Below are positions 1-6,892 of a stretch of 43,142 nucleotides of DNA, one piece after another. The DNA lies in the NCBI RefSeq assembly GCF_002926165.1, contig NZ_MAGP01000137.1, positions 1 to 43,142 of the forward strand, read 5' to 3'. The notes under the pieces were generated by a model. That model had not been told where the DNA came from and did no database searches. It saw only the letters and a list, made by a program, of their open reading frames with translations. Both the position numbers and the translations under genes were made by a program. This DNA comes from Micromonospora chalcea. Its GTDB lineage: Bacteria > Actinomycetota > Actinomycetes > Mycobacteriales > Micromonosporaceae. Positions within the stretch are counted from its first letter, which is position 1, and each line of letters starts with the position of its first letter.

Positions 1-110
1 GATCGGCGTTCCGCCAGGTGGGAGCGGTGGAGATCTTGGTACGAATCGGCCCCCATAGGGGCCCTTTCGTACCAAGATCTCCACCGCTCCCACCTGGCGG
101 AACGCCGATC
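1..110. repeat. Perfect 45-bp inverted repeat with 20-nt loop
   Basis: Bases 1-45 are the exact reverse complement of bases 66-110. The 20-base loop itself contains CCCC-ATA-GGGG. The element begins at the first base of the window, so its true left limit is unknown. It carries no coding signal. It could act as a transcription terminator for a gene to the left, but the stem is far longer than a normal terminator and lacks a T-run, so a mobile or structural palindrome is equally possible. Confidence 0.85.
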
Positions 111-167
111 TCGCGTGACGGGAGGCGCTCGCCGAACCTCGGGCCCACGCCACCCCCACAACCCCGC

Positions 168-234
168 GATCTTGCAGTTGCGGCCCCGGGAGCGCCTGTT
201 TCGCGGCTTCTGTCGGGGCCGCAACTCCATGATC
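168..234. repeat. Imperfect inverted repeat, GATCTTG family copy 1
   Basis: The left arm at 168-187 (GATCTTGCAGTTGCGGCCCC) pairs with the right arm at 215-234 with two or three mismatches. Closely related arms recur at 4612-4685 and 5110-5177, so this is one member of a dispersed intergenic palindrome family. It lies about 40 bases upstream of the Gls24 gene. Confidence 0.75.
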
Positions 235-277
235 GACGGTCGATGTACGCTCCCCCGGACGAGGGAGGGTGGGGCGC

Positions 278-682
278 GTGGAGCACGACGCTACTCAGGA
301 GCTGCCGGTGACACCTGGCGTGGTCGCGGGCGGGAGCACTTCGGTGTCGGACGAGGTGGTCGAGAAGATCGCGGTGGCCGCCGCGAAGTCGGTGCCCGGG
401 GTGGCCGAGCTGGGCGGCGACATCGCCCGCTTCTTCAACGCCGTGCTGGACCGGGTCGGGCTGGATCAGGTCGGGGACGCGCGGCGCGGCTGCTCGGCGC
501 ACGTCACCGACGGGTCGGCAGTGGTCAACCTCGTCCTCGTGATCGATGCCGGCCACCCGGTGCCGCAGGTGACGAACGAGGTGCGGGCCGCTGTGGCGTC
601 CGCGATCGAGGCGTACGGACTGCGCGCCGCCGAGATCAACATCCGGGTCGACGACGTGGCGATGGGTACGCCCACCGTCTGA
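278..682 (+). CDS. Asp23/Gls24 family envelope stress response protein
   Basis: This is a small acidic protein of about 134 residues. The stretch SDEVVEKIAVAAAKSVPGV, followed by a central beta region (VNLVLVIDAG) and the helix EVRAAVASAIEAYGL, is the layout of the Asp23/Gls24 (DUF322) domain, which fills almost the whole protein. Members of the family are cytoplasmic or membrane-associated and are linked to cell-envelope and alkaline stress; the biochemical role is not defined. I place the start at GTG 278 because GAGGGAGG (261-268) gives a normal spacing to it, whereas the in-frame GTG at 269 would directly abut that site. The gene converges with the GntR gene, 15 bases away. Palindromic repeats occupy the upstream region. 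Confidence 0.85.
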   Translation: MEHDATQELPVTPGVVAGGSTSVSDEVVEKIAVAAAKSVPGVAELGGDIARFFNAVLDRVGLDQVGDARRGCSAHVTDGSAVVNLVLVIDAGHPVPQVTNEVRAAVASAIEAYGLRAAEINIRVDDVAMGTPTV

Positions 683-697
683 CGAGCGCCGCCCGGC

Positions 698-1114
698 TCA
701 GTCGTGTGCCGGGCGGGTCAGCTCCACCTCGTCGCCCGGCAGCAACTCCACGTCGCCCTCCGGGCCGTGGATCTCGAGCACCGGTACGCCCTCGTCCAGC
801 AGCATGTTCCGGCGCTCGGCACCGGTAGGCATCCGCGCGACGACTCTCGCGCCCGCGGCCAGCTCCACCTGCCTGCGCTGCGGCGTCTCCCGGACCCGCG
901 TGCCGAGCGGACGGCTTGTGGTGACGAGCCCTTCCGACCGCAGCAGCGATATCGCCATCCGGACCGCGTCGCGGCCGATCTGGTGTTCCTGGCTGAGCCG
1001 CGACTCGCTGCCGACGCTCGCCCCGGGCGGCAGCGCGCCCGATTCGATCTGCTCTCGGATCAGGTCGGCGAGCTGGACGTAGACCGGCGTGTGCGAGCGC
1101 GGATCGATGGTCAT
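698..1114 (-). CDS. Short GntR-family transcriptional regulator
   Basis: The 138-residue product has an N-terminal winged helix-turn-helix (about residues 8-75): PVYVQLADLIREQIESGALPPG, SESRLSQEHQIGRDAVRMAISLLRSEGLV and a wing with RPLGTRV are classic GntR features. The remaining ~60 residues are too short for a FadR, HutC or MocR effector domain, so ligand sensing, if any, must be by a minimal domain; the segment VPVLEIHGPEGDVELLPGD looks like a small beta unit. It is transcribed away from the DivIVA-motif gene, and the AT-rich spacer between them carries inverted sequences that could be its operator. Target genes are unknown. Confidence 0.85.
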   Translation of the reverse strand: MTIDPRSHTPVYVQLADLIREQIESGALPPGASVGSESRLSQEHQIGRDAVRMAISLLRSEGLVTTSRPLGTRVRETPQRRQVELAAGARVVARMPTGAERRNMLLDEGVPVLEIHGPEGDVELLPGDEVELTRPAHD

Positions 1115-1143
1115 GACGTAAGCCTTGTGCCCCGATAGATCTG

Positions 1144-1201
1144 ATCCATCAAGGCTTTATAGCAATGATGGATTGTAGCCATGTTGGATTCTTGCTATGG
1201 T
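1144..1201. promoter_or_regulatory. Candidate operator and rightward promoter
   Basis: This AT-rich island lies between divergent genes. Two nested inverted sequences are visible: ATCCATCA (1144-1151) with TGATGGAT (1166-1173), and ATAGCAA (1159-1165) with TTGCTAT (1192-1198). A possible sigma-70-like promoter reads right: TTGTAG (1173-1178), 17-base spacer, TATGGT (1196-1201) with an extended TG. The inverted sequences overlap the promoter, as expected for a repressor such as the neighbouring short GntR protein. No binding data; the call is from pattern only. Confidence 0.4.
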
Positions 1202-1379
1202 CGGAGCGTGTTCGCGCGGTAACCGGCGGACATGACTCCTTCGAGTGCGCTCAATCTCGACTGCCCCGGTGCCGTACCGCGAAGTGACGCTGCGGTGGCG
1301 GGGCGGGCGGGTCCGCCCGCGCGCGGCGGGCGGGTGGTCCCGCCCTTCCAGTCCCTTCGACCACGAGAGGCAGGCGTTC

Positions 1380-1706
1380 GTGCGGTGGAACATCCGGTGG
1401 CCCGGTCGGCGCGCGCGAGCCGGTCGCGGCACCACCCAGCCGGGCTGCTACCGGGCGGCCAACTACACGCCGTTGCGCCCCTGGCAGGTGCGGGAACGGC
1501 GGTTCCGGACGACGCGGCTGGGCCGGCGCGGGCTCGACCCGGCCGACGTGCACGAGTTCCTCGACCGGGTGGCGCTCGACCTGGCCGACGTCTACCGGGC
1601 GCTCGGCGTCAGCCGGGAGGAGACCGCGCGGGTCCGGGACGCGCTGCGGCGCTGGCAGTCCGAGCAGGCGCAGATGCGGATGAACGCGGGAGCGTACCGT
1701 CGATGA
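1380..1706 (+). CDS. DivIVA-motif protein
   Basis: The C-terminal half contains LRPWQVRERRFRTTRLGRRG then LDPADVHEFLDRVALDLADVY, a good match to the N-terminal DivIVA/Wag31 pattern (F..T..GRRGLDPADVdeFLDRV), followed by a short helical tail. Full DivIVA proteins have a long coiled coil after this motif; here only about 30 residues remain, so this is a short DivIVA-motif protein rather than a polar growth scaffold. I favour GTG 1380 (about 108 residues) because GAGAGGCAG lies 8-16 bases upstream; an in-frame GTG at 1245 would add 45 low-complexity residues. Its stop overlaps the next start as ATGA, so the two proteins are probably co-translated. Confidence 0.65.
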   Translation: MRWNIRWPGRRARAGRGTTQPGCYRAANYTPLRPWQVRERRFRTTRLGRRGLDPADVHEFLDRVALDLADVYRALGVSREETARVRDALRRWQSEQAQMRMNAGAYRR

Positions 1707-1960
1707 GTCCCCGCGAGCGGTTCGTCATCCACCTGCCGGTCGTCGCCGGTGACCTGGCCGGCGCCGTACGCCTGGCCCGGGTCGTGGCCCGCTGGTCGGG
1801 CGTGCTCGCCCAGGCCGACCCGGGCGAGACCACCGTCTCGGCCGAGGACGAGCAGGGCGTACGCCATCGGGTCTTCTGTGATCTGCGGATGGGAGACGGC
1901 CGGCGCTGCCTGCTGCGGGCCGACCACGACGGCCCGTGCGCCCGCCGGCCGCTCCGGTGA
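1703..1960 (+). CDS. 85-residue hypothetical protein with CCHC-like cluster
   Basis: ATG 1703 overlaps the upstream stop by four bases (ATGA), the strongest argument that this is a real gene. The product starts MSPRERFVIHLPVVAGDL and ends with a C-x9-C-x5-H-x3-C arrangement (Cys59, Cys69, His75, Cys79) containing DHDGPC. Similar C..C.L..gH.GPC/H endings occur in many small actinobacterial proteins and could bind zinc, but I cannot name a family. There is no signal peptide or membrane segment. Function is unknown; co-translation with the DivIVA-motif protein suggests joint action. Confidence 0.6.
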   Translation: MSPRERFVIHLPVVAGDLAGAVRLARVVARWSGVLAQADPGETTVSAEDEQGVRHRVFCDLRMGDGRRCLLRADHDGPCARRPLR

Positions 1961-2076
1961 CCCGCCGCCCGGCCTGCGCACTCGTCGCGACGGGCGGGGG
2001 CTGACCGCCGCACGGGTCGATGCACCGTACCGTTGTTCCCAGCGGCGCGAGGCCGCCGTGCGTCGGGAGGTTCGCC

Positions 2077-2829
2077 ATGCCGAAGGGTGTCTCGTTCGCT
2101 CCAGTGCGAACCGTGAGGGCGTACGAGGGGATCGTCCGGCAGGTCGAGGAGCGGATCGCCGCCGGGGATCTGCGGCCGGGGGACCGGCTGCCGAGCGAGC
2201 GCGAACTGACGACGCAGTTCGACGTCAGCCGGTCCACTGTGCGTGAGGCGCTGCGCGTGCTGGAGAGCAGCGGCCTGATCCGTTCGCGTCCCGGTGACCC
2301 GCTCGGGCCGCAGGTGATCGCCTCGACGGCCTCGGCGATGCGCAAGCTGTTCGCCCGGGTCGTGGACAGCCGGCGGCTCGGCGTGGCGGAGTTGCTCCAG
2401 TTCCGGATGATCATCGAGTCGGCGGCCGGTTCCGTCGCCGCCCGGATGGCGTCACCGTCCGAGCTGGACGAACTGGAGCAGGCGTTGGCGGGCATGCGGG
2501 ACGCGGTGGCCGACGGCTACGAGGCGTTCAGCGCGGCCGACGTGCGCTTCCACGAGCACGTCGCCCGGCTGTCCGGGAACGAATTGCTCGTGCTCTGCCT
2601 CGACGCGGTCCGGAGCATGGTGCTGGACCTGATCTCCACCAAGCTCGCCGAGGCGCCGGACCGCGAGGCCCTGATGGAACGCACGCTGGCCCACCACCGT
2701 CGCGTTCTCGACGCGATGCGCGCCGGTGAGGCCGACGAGGTCACCCGGCTGACCCGCGAGGAACTGCACCGCTACTACGCCGAGTACGTGCCGGAGTCGC
2801 GCCGCTCGATGGTGGACGTATTGCTCTGA
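2077..2829 (+). CDS. FadR-type GntR regulator (FCD domain)
   Basis: The product has about 250 residues. The N-terminal winged helix spans roughly residues 8-75 (IVRQVEERIAAGDLRPGDRL, PSERELTTQFDVSRSTVREALRVLESSGLI). The C-terminal all-helical FCD effector domain carries the typical metal/ligand pattern, with FRMIIESAAGSVAA, DVRFHEHVARLSGN and HHRRVLDAMRAGEADE supplying the Asp/His residues. Proteins of this subfamily sense carboxylates or acyl-CoA and bind TGGT-N3-ACCA palindromes. ATG 2077 is chosen because GGGAGG (2065-2070) sits six bases upstream; an in-frame ATG at 2020 has no good site. A perfect FadR-type palindrome lies 69 bases beyond the stop, in front of the peptidase gene, which is therefore the likeliest target. 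Confidence 0.9.
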   Translation: MPKGVSFAPVRTVRAYEGIVRQVEERIAAGDLRPGDRLPSERELTTQFDVSRSTVREALRVLESSGLIRSRPGDPLGPQVIASTASAMRKLFARVVDSRRLGVAELLQFRMIIESAAGSVAARMASPSELDELEQALAGMRDAVADGYEAFSAADVRFHEHVARLSGNELLVLCLDAVRSMVLDLISTKLAEAPDREALMERTLAHHRRVLDAMRAGEADEVTRLTREELHRYYAEYVPESRRSMVDVLL

Positions 2830-2897
2830 ATCCGCCTGATGTGGCCTGACCTCGGACGATGCAAGGTCGGCCATTAGCTGAGCAGCTCTTCCCTTCA

Positions 2898-2912
2898 ACT
2901 GGTCTGACCAGT
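2898..2912. promoter_or_regulatory. FadR/GntR-type operator palindrome
   Basis: ACTGGTC-T-GACCAGT is a perfect 7-1-7 palindrome and contains TGGTCTGACCA, which fits the TGGT-N3-ACCA core bound by FadR-subfamily GntR regulators. It stands between the FadR-type gene and the S58 peptidase gene, about 110 bases before the peptidase start. The association with that regulator is inferred from position and sequence type. Confidence 0.6.
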
Positions 2913-3020
2913 AGCCTCCCCCACATCACCGTCGTGTACACGGGGGACTCCGCAGTTGACCAATGCCGCGACCGTCCCAAGCTGGGCGGGAGTCGCAGTG
3001 CTTCGCATGGGAGAAGCTCC

Positions 3021-4472
3021 ATGAAGTCGTCCAGATTCGCCGCGATCGCCGCGGCAGCCCTGGTCTGTCCGGGACTCGTGCTCGTCGGGTCGCCCGCGTC
3101 GGCCAACCCCGCCGCTGGCGCCCCGGGCGCCCACAACGCCATCACCGACGTTCCCGGCATCCAGGTCGGCCAGGTCCAGTCCGACACCGCCCCGTACCTG
3201 ACCGGCACCTCGGTCGTGTACATGCCGCAGATGTCTGTGGCGAGTGTGGACCAGCGTGGCGGCGCCCCCGCCACCAAGGAGACCGACCTGCTCAGCCCGC
3301 TCAACTCGAACCCGGGCGTCAACGCGATCCAGCTCGGCGGTAGCAGCATGTACGGGCTGTCCGCCACCAACGGCATCATCCGCTGGCTGGAGGACCGCGG
3401 CGAGGGCGTACGCGTCGGCGCCGGCGGTGTGGCCCCGATCGTTCCGGCCGCGGACATCTTCGACCTCGGCCGTGGCGGTGACCCGAAGGCGCGCACCTCC
3501 GCCGAGTGGGGTTACCTCGCGGCGCAGGCCACTTCGGACGGCCCGGTCCGTCAGGGCGGCGTCGGCGGCGGCACCGGCGCCCGTGGCGGCGGCCTGCGCG
3601 GCGGCGTCGGCACCGCCAGCGTCCACCTCGGCGACGGCATCTACGTCGGCGCGATGGTGATCGTCAACCCGGCCGGCTCCCCGGTCGACCCGGCCGACTG
3701 CACCCTGTACGGCGTCAAGTTCGGCATCGGCAACGAGTTCGCCGGGTACAAGGCTCCCAAGAAGAAGGAGTGCAACCCGCCGAGCACCGCCGCCCAGCAG
3801 CCGGCGAACACCACGATCGCCGTGGTCGCCACCAACGCGCCGCTGGAGAAGGCCGCCGCCCAGCGGATGTCCGGCAACGCGCACGACGGCATGGCCCGCG
3901 CGATCAGCCCGATCCACACCCTGGGCGACGGTGACACCGTCTTCGCCGTGTCCACCGGCAAGGGCGAGGCGCTGCAGATCAACGACCCGGCCGACACCCG
4001 TCAGCTGAACGCCATCTTCAACGCCGGCGCCAGCACGCTGGCCCGTGCCATCGCCAAGGCCGTTCTCTCGTCCGAGAGCATCGGCAACACCACCAGCTAC
4101 TGCGACCGCTACCCCTCGGCCTGCAAGGGCATGAAGCAGCTCAAGCAGTGGCGTACCCAGGGCAACGCCCCGGACGTGACCCCGGAGACCTTCGCCCAGG
4201 CCACGCAGGCGCTGGCGCAGACGCCGGTCCCCGCGCCGGCCGGTGCCGACAACGGCAAGCCCAAGCCCAAGCCGAAGGCCGCTCCGGCGGGCAACACCAC
4301 GCAGCAGGAGTCGCAGAACGGCATGGTCCTCGCCTCCGACAACACCGGCGGTCCCACGCTCTCCACGGGCGTGACCACGGGCCTGCTGGCCGCCGGCATC
4401 CTGGGCGTCGGCCTGCTGGGCATGCACCTGCGGGGTCGCCGCCGGGGGCAGGCTTCCGACCAGCTCGCCTGA
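3021..4472 (+). CDS. Secreted, membrane-anchored P1 family (S58, DmpA-type) peptidase
   Basis: The 483-residue product begins MKSSRFAAIAAAALVCPG with a Sec signal peptide ending near ASA-NPAAG. The body has hallmarks of the S58/DmpA family: NAITDVPGIQVGQ, SVVYMPQMSVASVDQRGGAP, TNGIIRWLEDRG, the GGVGTAS segment (Ser200) where the family self-cleaves, VATNAPLEK and GMARAISPIHT-GDGDTVFA. Relatives are self-processing N-terminal-nucleophile aminopeptidases or beta-peptidases. A Pro/Lys linker (KPKPKPKAAP) is followed by LSTGV, a hydrophobic segment and RGRRRG, so the protein should be held at the cell surface; LSTG resembles a shortened sorting motif. The start follows GGGAGAAG. An upstream FadR-type operator suggests control by that regulator. 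Confidence 0.88.
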   Translation: MKSSRFAAIAAAALVCPGLVLVGSPASANPAAGAPGAHNAITDVPGIQVGQVQSDTAPYLTGTSVVYMPQMSVASVDQRGGAPATKETDLLSPLNSNPGVNAIQLGGSSMYGLSATNGIIRWLEDRGEGVRVGAGGVAPIVPAADIFDLGRGGDPKARTSAEWGYLAAQATSDGPVRQGGVGGGTGARGGGLRGGVGTASVHLGDGIYVGAMVIVNPAGSPVDPADCTLYGVKFGIGNEFAGYKAPKKKECNPPSTAAQQPANTTIAVVATNAPLEKAAAQRMSGNAHDGMARAISPIHTLGDGDTVFAVSTGKGEALQINDPADTRQLNAIFNAGASTLARAIAKAVLSSESIGNTTSYCDRYPSACKGMKQLKQWRTQGNAPDVTPETFAQATQALAQTPVPAPAGADNGKPKPKPKAAPAGNTTQQESQNGMVLASDNTGGPTLSTGVTTGLLAAGILGVGLLGMHLRGRRRGQASDQLA

Positions 4473-4523
4473 CACGCACGCCGTCTCACCCTCGCGCCGG
4501 TAGCCAGGCGCGTGTGAACGATC

Positions 4524-4560
4524 GAGGCGGGTTCCGTCCACCCCGGACGGGACCCGCCTC
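4524..4560 (+). terminator. Stem-loop terminator after the S58 peptidase
   Basis: Arms 4524-4539 and 4545-4560 form a 16-bp GC-rich stem with one mismatch and a five-base loop, 51 bases after the stop codon. There is no T-run, which is normal for high-GC actinobacteria. Confidence 0.7.
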
Positions 4561-4611
4561 GCTGCGTTCCTCACCCCACCCGCCCCGCGCGGCGCGCCCG
4601 GCGTGCGCCTT

Positions 4612-4685
4612 GCCGATCTTGGACTTGTGGTGGCTCACAAAAGTCGCCACTCGGGCATCCTGGGCGCCACAACTCCAAGATCGGC
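4612..4685. repeat. Imperfect inverted repeat, GATCTTG family copy 2
   Basis: The left arm 4612-4633 starts GCCGATCTTGGACTTGTGG and the right arm 4664-4685 is its near complement (CCACAACTCCAAGATCGGC). The outer GATCTTG and the internal TTG-GG positions are shared with the copies at 168-234 and 5110-5177. Confidence 0.7.
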
Positions 4686-5109
4686 GGAGTGGGCCGTCAC
4701 GGCCCGCGCACCTCGAAGCAGGGCAGATGCTGGGCGCGCCGGACGCAGCCGGCCAGGCGTGGGGGGCGTGCCGCCTCGGCGGGTTGCTGCGCAGCGCTGT
4801 CGCCGGACTCCAGGGCCGGGCGTACGCAGTTCAGCCCCGGCTCGGCGACGATCGTCGACGTCCCGCGTCCGGGCAACGCGAACCCGGCTCGGCGATGCTC
4901 GTGCCGGTGCCCCGGGCGTTGCCCTAGAGGCCGTCGGCCGGCCCGAGCCGCTGCCGGGCCAGCCGGTGTCGGGGCGACCCGAGGCACGCCTGCACCATCA
5001 CCTCGACCTCCTCGCGCACTGCGGGCCGCCACGCCGACTCGCCCGCCCCGAAGCCCGTCGCCCCGCTGCGCCGGGAGGACCCCGGCTCCCGGGATCCTTC
5101 CGGGCCGTC
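4686..5109. other. Gene-poor spacer, possible decayed coding remnant
   Basis: About 420 bases between two GATCTTG-family palindromes hold no convincing gene. On the minus strand one frame reads PGLNCVRPALESGDSAA and ends LPCFEVRGP at about 4697, and another frame just upstream ends QRLGPADGL at 4924. Neither has a credible start with a ribosome site, and both are short and unfamiliar. They may be remnants of a decayed gene bracketed by repeats, or chance open frames in GC-rich DNA. Confidence 0.3.
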
Positions 5110-5177
5110 GATCTTGCGCCTTGTGCCCTGACGAAAGGGGTGAATCCCCCCGCACCGGGGGCCGCAACTGCAAGATC
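5110..5177. repeat. Imperfect inverted repeat, GATCTTG family copy 3
   Basis: The right arm 5157-5177 ends GGCCGCAACTGCAAGATC, the exact complement of the left arm of copy 1 (168-187). The left arm 5110-5128 begins GATCTTGCG and is more diverged. It is directly followed by the terminator of the binding-protein gene. Confidence 0.7.
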
Positions 5178-5191
5178 GCGGGTGCAGGCAC

Positions 5192-5236
5192 ACGTAGAAG
5201 GACCTGGTGGGCGGAGCCCACCAGGTCCTTCTACGT
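5192..5236 (-). terminator. Strong terminator of the substrate-binding-protein gene
   Basis: A perfect 20-bp stem (5192-5211 with 5217-5236) closes a five-base loop (CGGAG). It lies 11 bases beyond the stop of the leftward lipoprotein gene, so it should end that transcript. Confidence 0.9.
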
Positions 5237-5247
5237 CGTGGTGCTGG

Positions 5248-6768
5248 TTACTTCTTGGAGACCTTGGTGACGTCGAACGACTGGGTCACGGCGTCCTTCG
5301 GGTAGCCCTCGACGCCGTCGCGGATCACCGCCAGGTTCGGCAGCAGGAACAGCCAGTCGCTGGCCGCCTCCTGCGAGATGACCTTCGCGGCCTCGGCGAA
5401 CTTCTTGTCCCGGGTGGCCGCGTCCAGGGCCGTGTCGGCCTCGTTCATGAGCTGCGTGACGGCCGGGTTCTTGTACCGGTAGTAGTACTCCGGCTGGCCG
5501 TAGCGGACCAGGTCACGGGGCTCGACGTGGGCGATGATCGACATGTCGTAGTTGGCCTTGCCGAGCACCTTGTCCAGCCACTGCGGCATCTCGACGTTGT
5601 TCTGGGTCACCTTGATGCCGACCTCGGCGAGCTGCGAGGCGACGAACTGCGCGGAGGCGCGGGCGTAGCCGGGCGGCGGGACGTCCATGGTCAGGGTGAG
5701 CCCGTTCGCGTGACCGGCGTCGGCGAGCAGCTGCTTGGCCTTGGCGGGGTCGTGCGGGAAGTCACCGGTGCGGTCCTCGTACCACGGGTCGCTCGGCGGC
5801 ACCATGCTGCCGATCTTCGTGCCGTAGCCGGACCACACGGTCTTGATCAGCGCGTCGTGGTCGATCGCGTGGCGGATCGCCTGGCGCACCCGGACGTCGG
5901 CCAGCGGGCCCTTGCTGTTGTTCATCGACAGGACGACCTCACCGGTCGTCTTGCCCTCGATCACCTGGAACTGCTTGTTGCCCTTGAACACCTCGAGCAG
6001 CTGCGGCGCCTGGATGTTCGCCACGATGTCGAGCTGGCCGGAGAGCATCGCGTTGTTCAGCGCGTTCGCGTCGGTGATGTAGCGGAAGACGGCGGTGGCG
6101 ACCTTCGCCTTCTCACCCCAGTAGCCGTCGTTGCGCACCAGGGTGATGCTGTCGCCGCGGTTCCACTTGTCGAACTTGAACGGGCCGGTGCCGTTCGGCT
6201 TGGTCCCCAGGTCGGTGGCGTTCTCCTTGAGCACCACGCCGACGCGGCCGGCGACGTCGAACAGCCAGCTCTGGCTCGGCCGCGACAGCGTCACCTCCAC
6301 CGTGGACGCATCCGGCGCCTCGACGGTCTTCACGACCGTCATCTGGGACTTGAACGGGTTCGTCGAGCCCTCCGCGGTCACCCGCTTGAAGCTCCACACC
6401 ACGTCCTGCGCGGTGAGCTTCTGGCCGTCGTGGAAGGTCACGCCGTCGCGGAGCTTGAACGTGTACTTGGTGCCGTCGTCGGACATCTTCCATTCGCTGG
6501 CCAGCAGCGGCTCCACCTCACCGGTGTCCGCGTTCTGGCGCACCAGGCCCTCGTACACGTTGTAGAGCAGGACCTGCGGGATCGCGGCGCCGGCCTCGGC
6601 GGTCAGGTCGAGGCTCACCGGCTCGAGGTAGGCACCGAGGGTGACCGTACCGTTGCCGGAACCGCCACCGCCGGTGGTGGTCTCGGAGTCACCATCGCTA
6701 CTGCACGCGGTCAGAGCCAGCGCCGTGGCGAGCAGCACGGCGGGCAGCGTTATCTTCAGCCGATTCAT
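5248..6768 (-). CDS. Peptide-type ABC importer substrate-binding lipoprotein (SBP family 5)
   Basis: The 506-residue product has a lipoprotein signal peptide with lipobox LTAC (Cys22), a Ser/Gly linker, then a family-5 solute-binding domain: EPLLASEWKMSDDGTKYTF and LRDGVTFHDGQKLTAQDVVW are its signature, and VRQAIRHAIDHDALI is the usual internal motif. The family binds oligopeptides, nickel, opines or other zwitterionic and organic solutes outside the membrane. Start MNRLKI is chosen over longer frames because it opens directly onto the signal peptide. The gene stands alone between a terminator and a candidate promoter, but the matching permeases and ATPases (13366-17004) have no binding protein of their own, so this one very likely serves them. 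The ligand is unknown. Confidence 0.93.
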   Translation of the reverse strand: MNRLKITLPAVLLATALALTACSSDGDSETTTGGGGSGNGTVTLGAYLEPVSLDLTAEAGAAIPQVLLYNVYEGLVRQNADTGEVEPLLASEWKMSDDGTKYTFKLRDGVTFHDGQKLTAQDVVWSFKRVTAEGSTNPFKSQMTVVKTVEAPDASTVEVTLSRPSQSWLFDVAGRVGVVLKENATDLGTKPNGTGPFKFDKWNRGDSITLVRNDGYWGEKAKVATAVFRYITDANALNNAMLSGQLDIVANIQAPQLLEVFKGNKQFQVIEGKTTGEVVLSMNNSKGPLADVRVRQAIRHAIDHDALIKTVWSGYGTKIGSMVPPSDPWYEDRTGDFPHDPAKAKQLLADAGHANGLTLTMDVPPPGYARASAQFVASQLAEVGIKVTQNNVEMPQWLDKVLGKANYDMSIIAHVEPRDLVRYGQPEYYYRYKNPAVTQLMNEADTALDAATRDKKFAEAAKVISQEAASDWLFLLPNLAVIRDGVEGYPKDAVTQSFDVTKVSKK

Positions 6769-6821
6769 TCGTGTGTCCCATCGCGAAGAACGCCAAGGGC
6801 GCTCGTAGCCTGTGAGGCGGG

Positions 6822-6880
6822 ACACTAGGAGTGTGGTACCTGATGCAAAAGGGCCAGTTCAGCGGGGTCGGCAGGTACCA
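6822..6880 (-). promoter_or_regulatory. Candidate promoter with TGGTACC inverted sequences
   Basis: Reading leftward, TTGCAT (complement of 6843-6848) and TAGTGT (complement of 6822-6827) are separated by 15 bases, a slightly short promoter spacer. TGGTACCTG (6834-6842) lies inside the spacer, and its inverse CAGGTACCA sits at 6872-6880. TACCA-type boxes are used by several MocR regulators, and GCTGGTACCAGC occurs before the MocR gene at 9045-9056, so joint control is plausible. Confidence 0.35.
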
Positions 6881-6892
6881 ATCGGCGTCTGA

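Noticed and set aside
2895..4574. A minus-strand open frame of 559 codons opposite the S58 peptidase
   Set aside because: No motifs, Gly/Arg/Val-rich, crosses the terminator at 4524-4560; the peptidase on the plus strand is unambiguous.
5192..5236. The 20-bp hairpin as another dispersed repeat
   Set aside because: It is unrelated in sequence to the other palindromes and sits exactly where a terminator for the leftward gene is expected.
4603..6828. A plus-strand open frame of 741 codons opposite the binding-protein gene
   Set aside because: Shadow of the minus-strand lipoprotein gene; composition is typical of antisense GC-rich frames.
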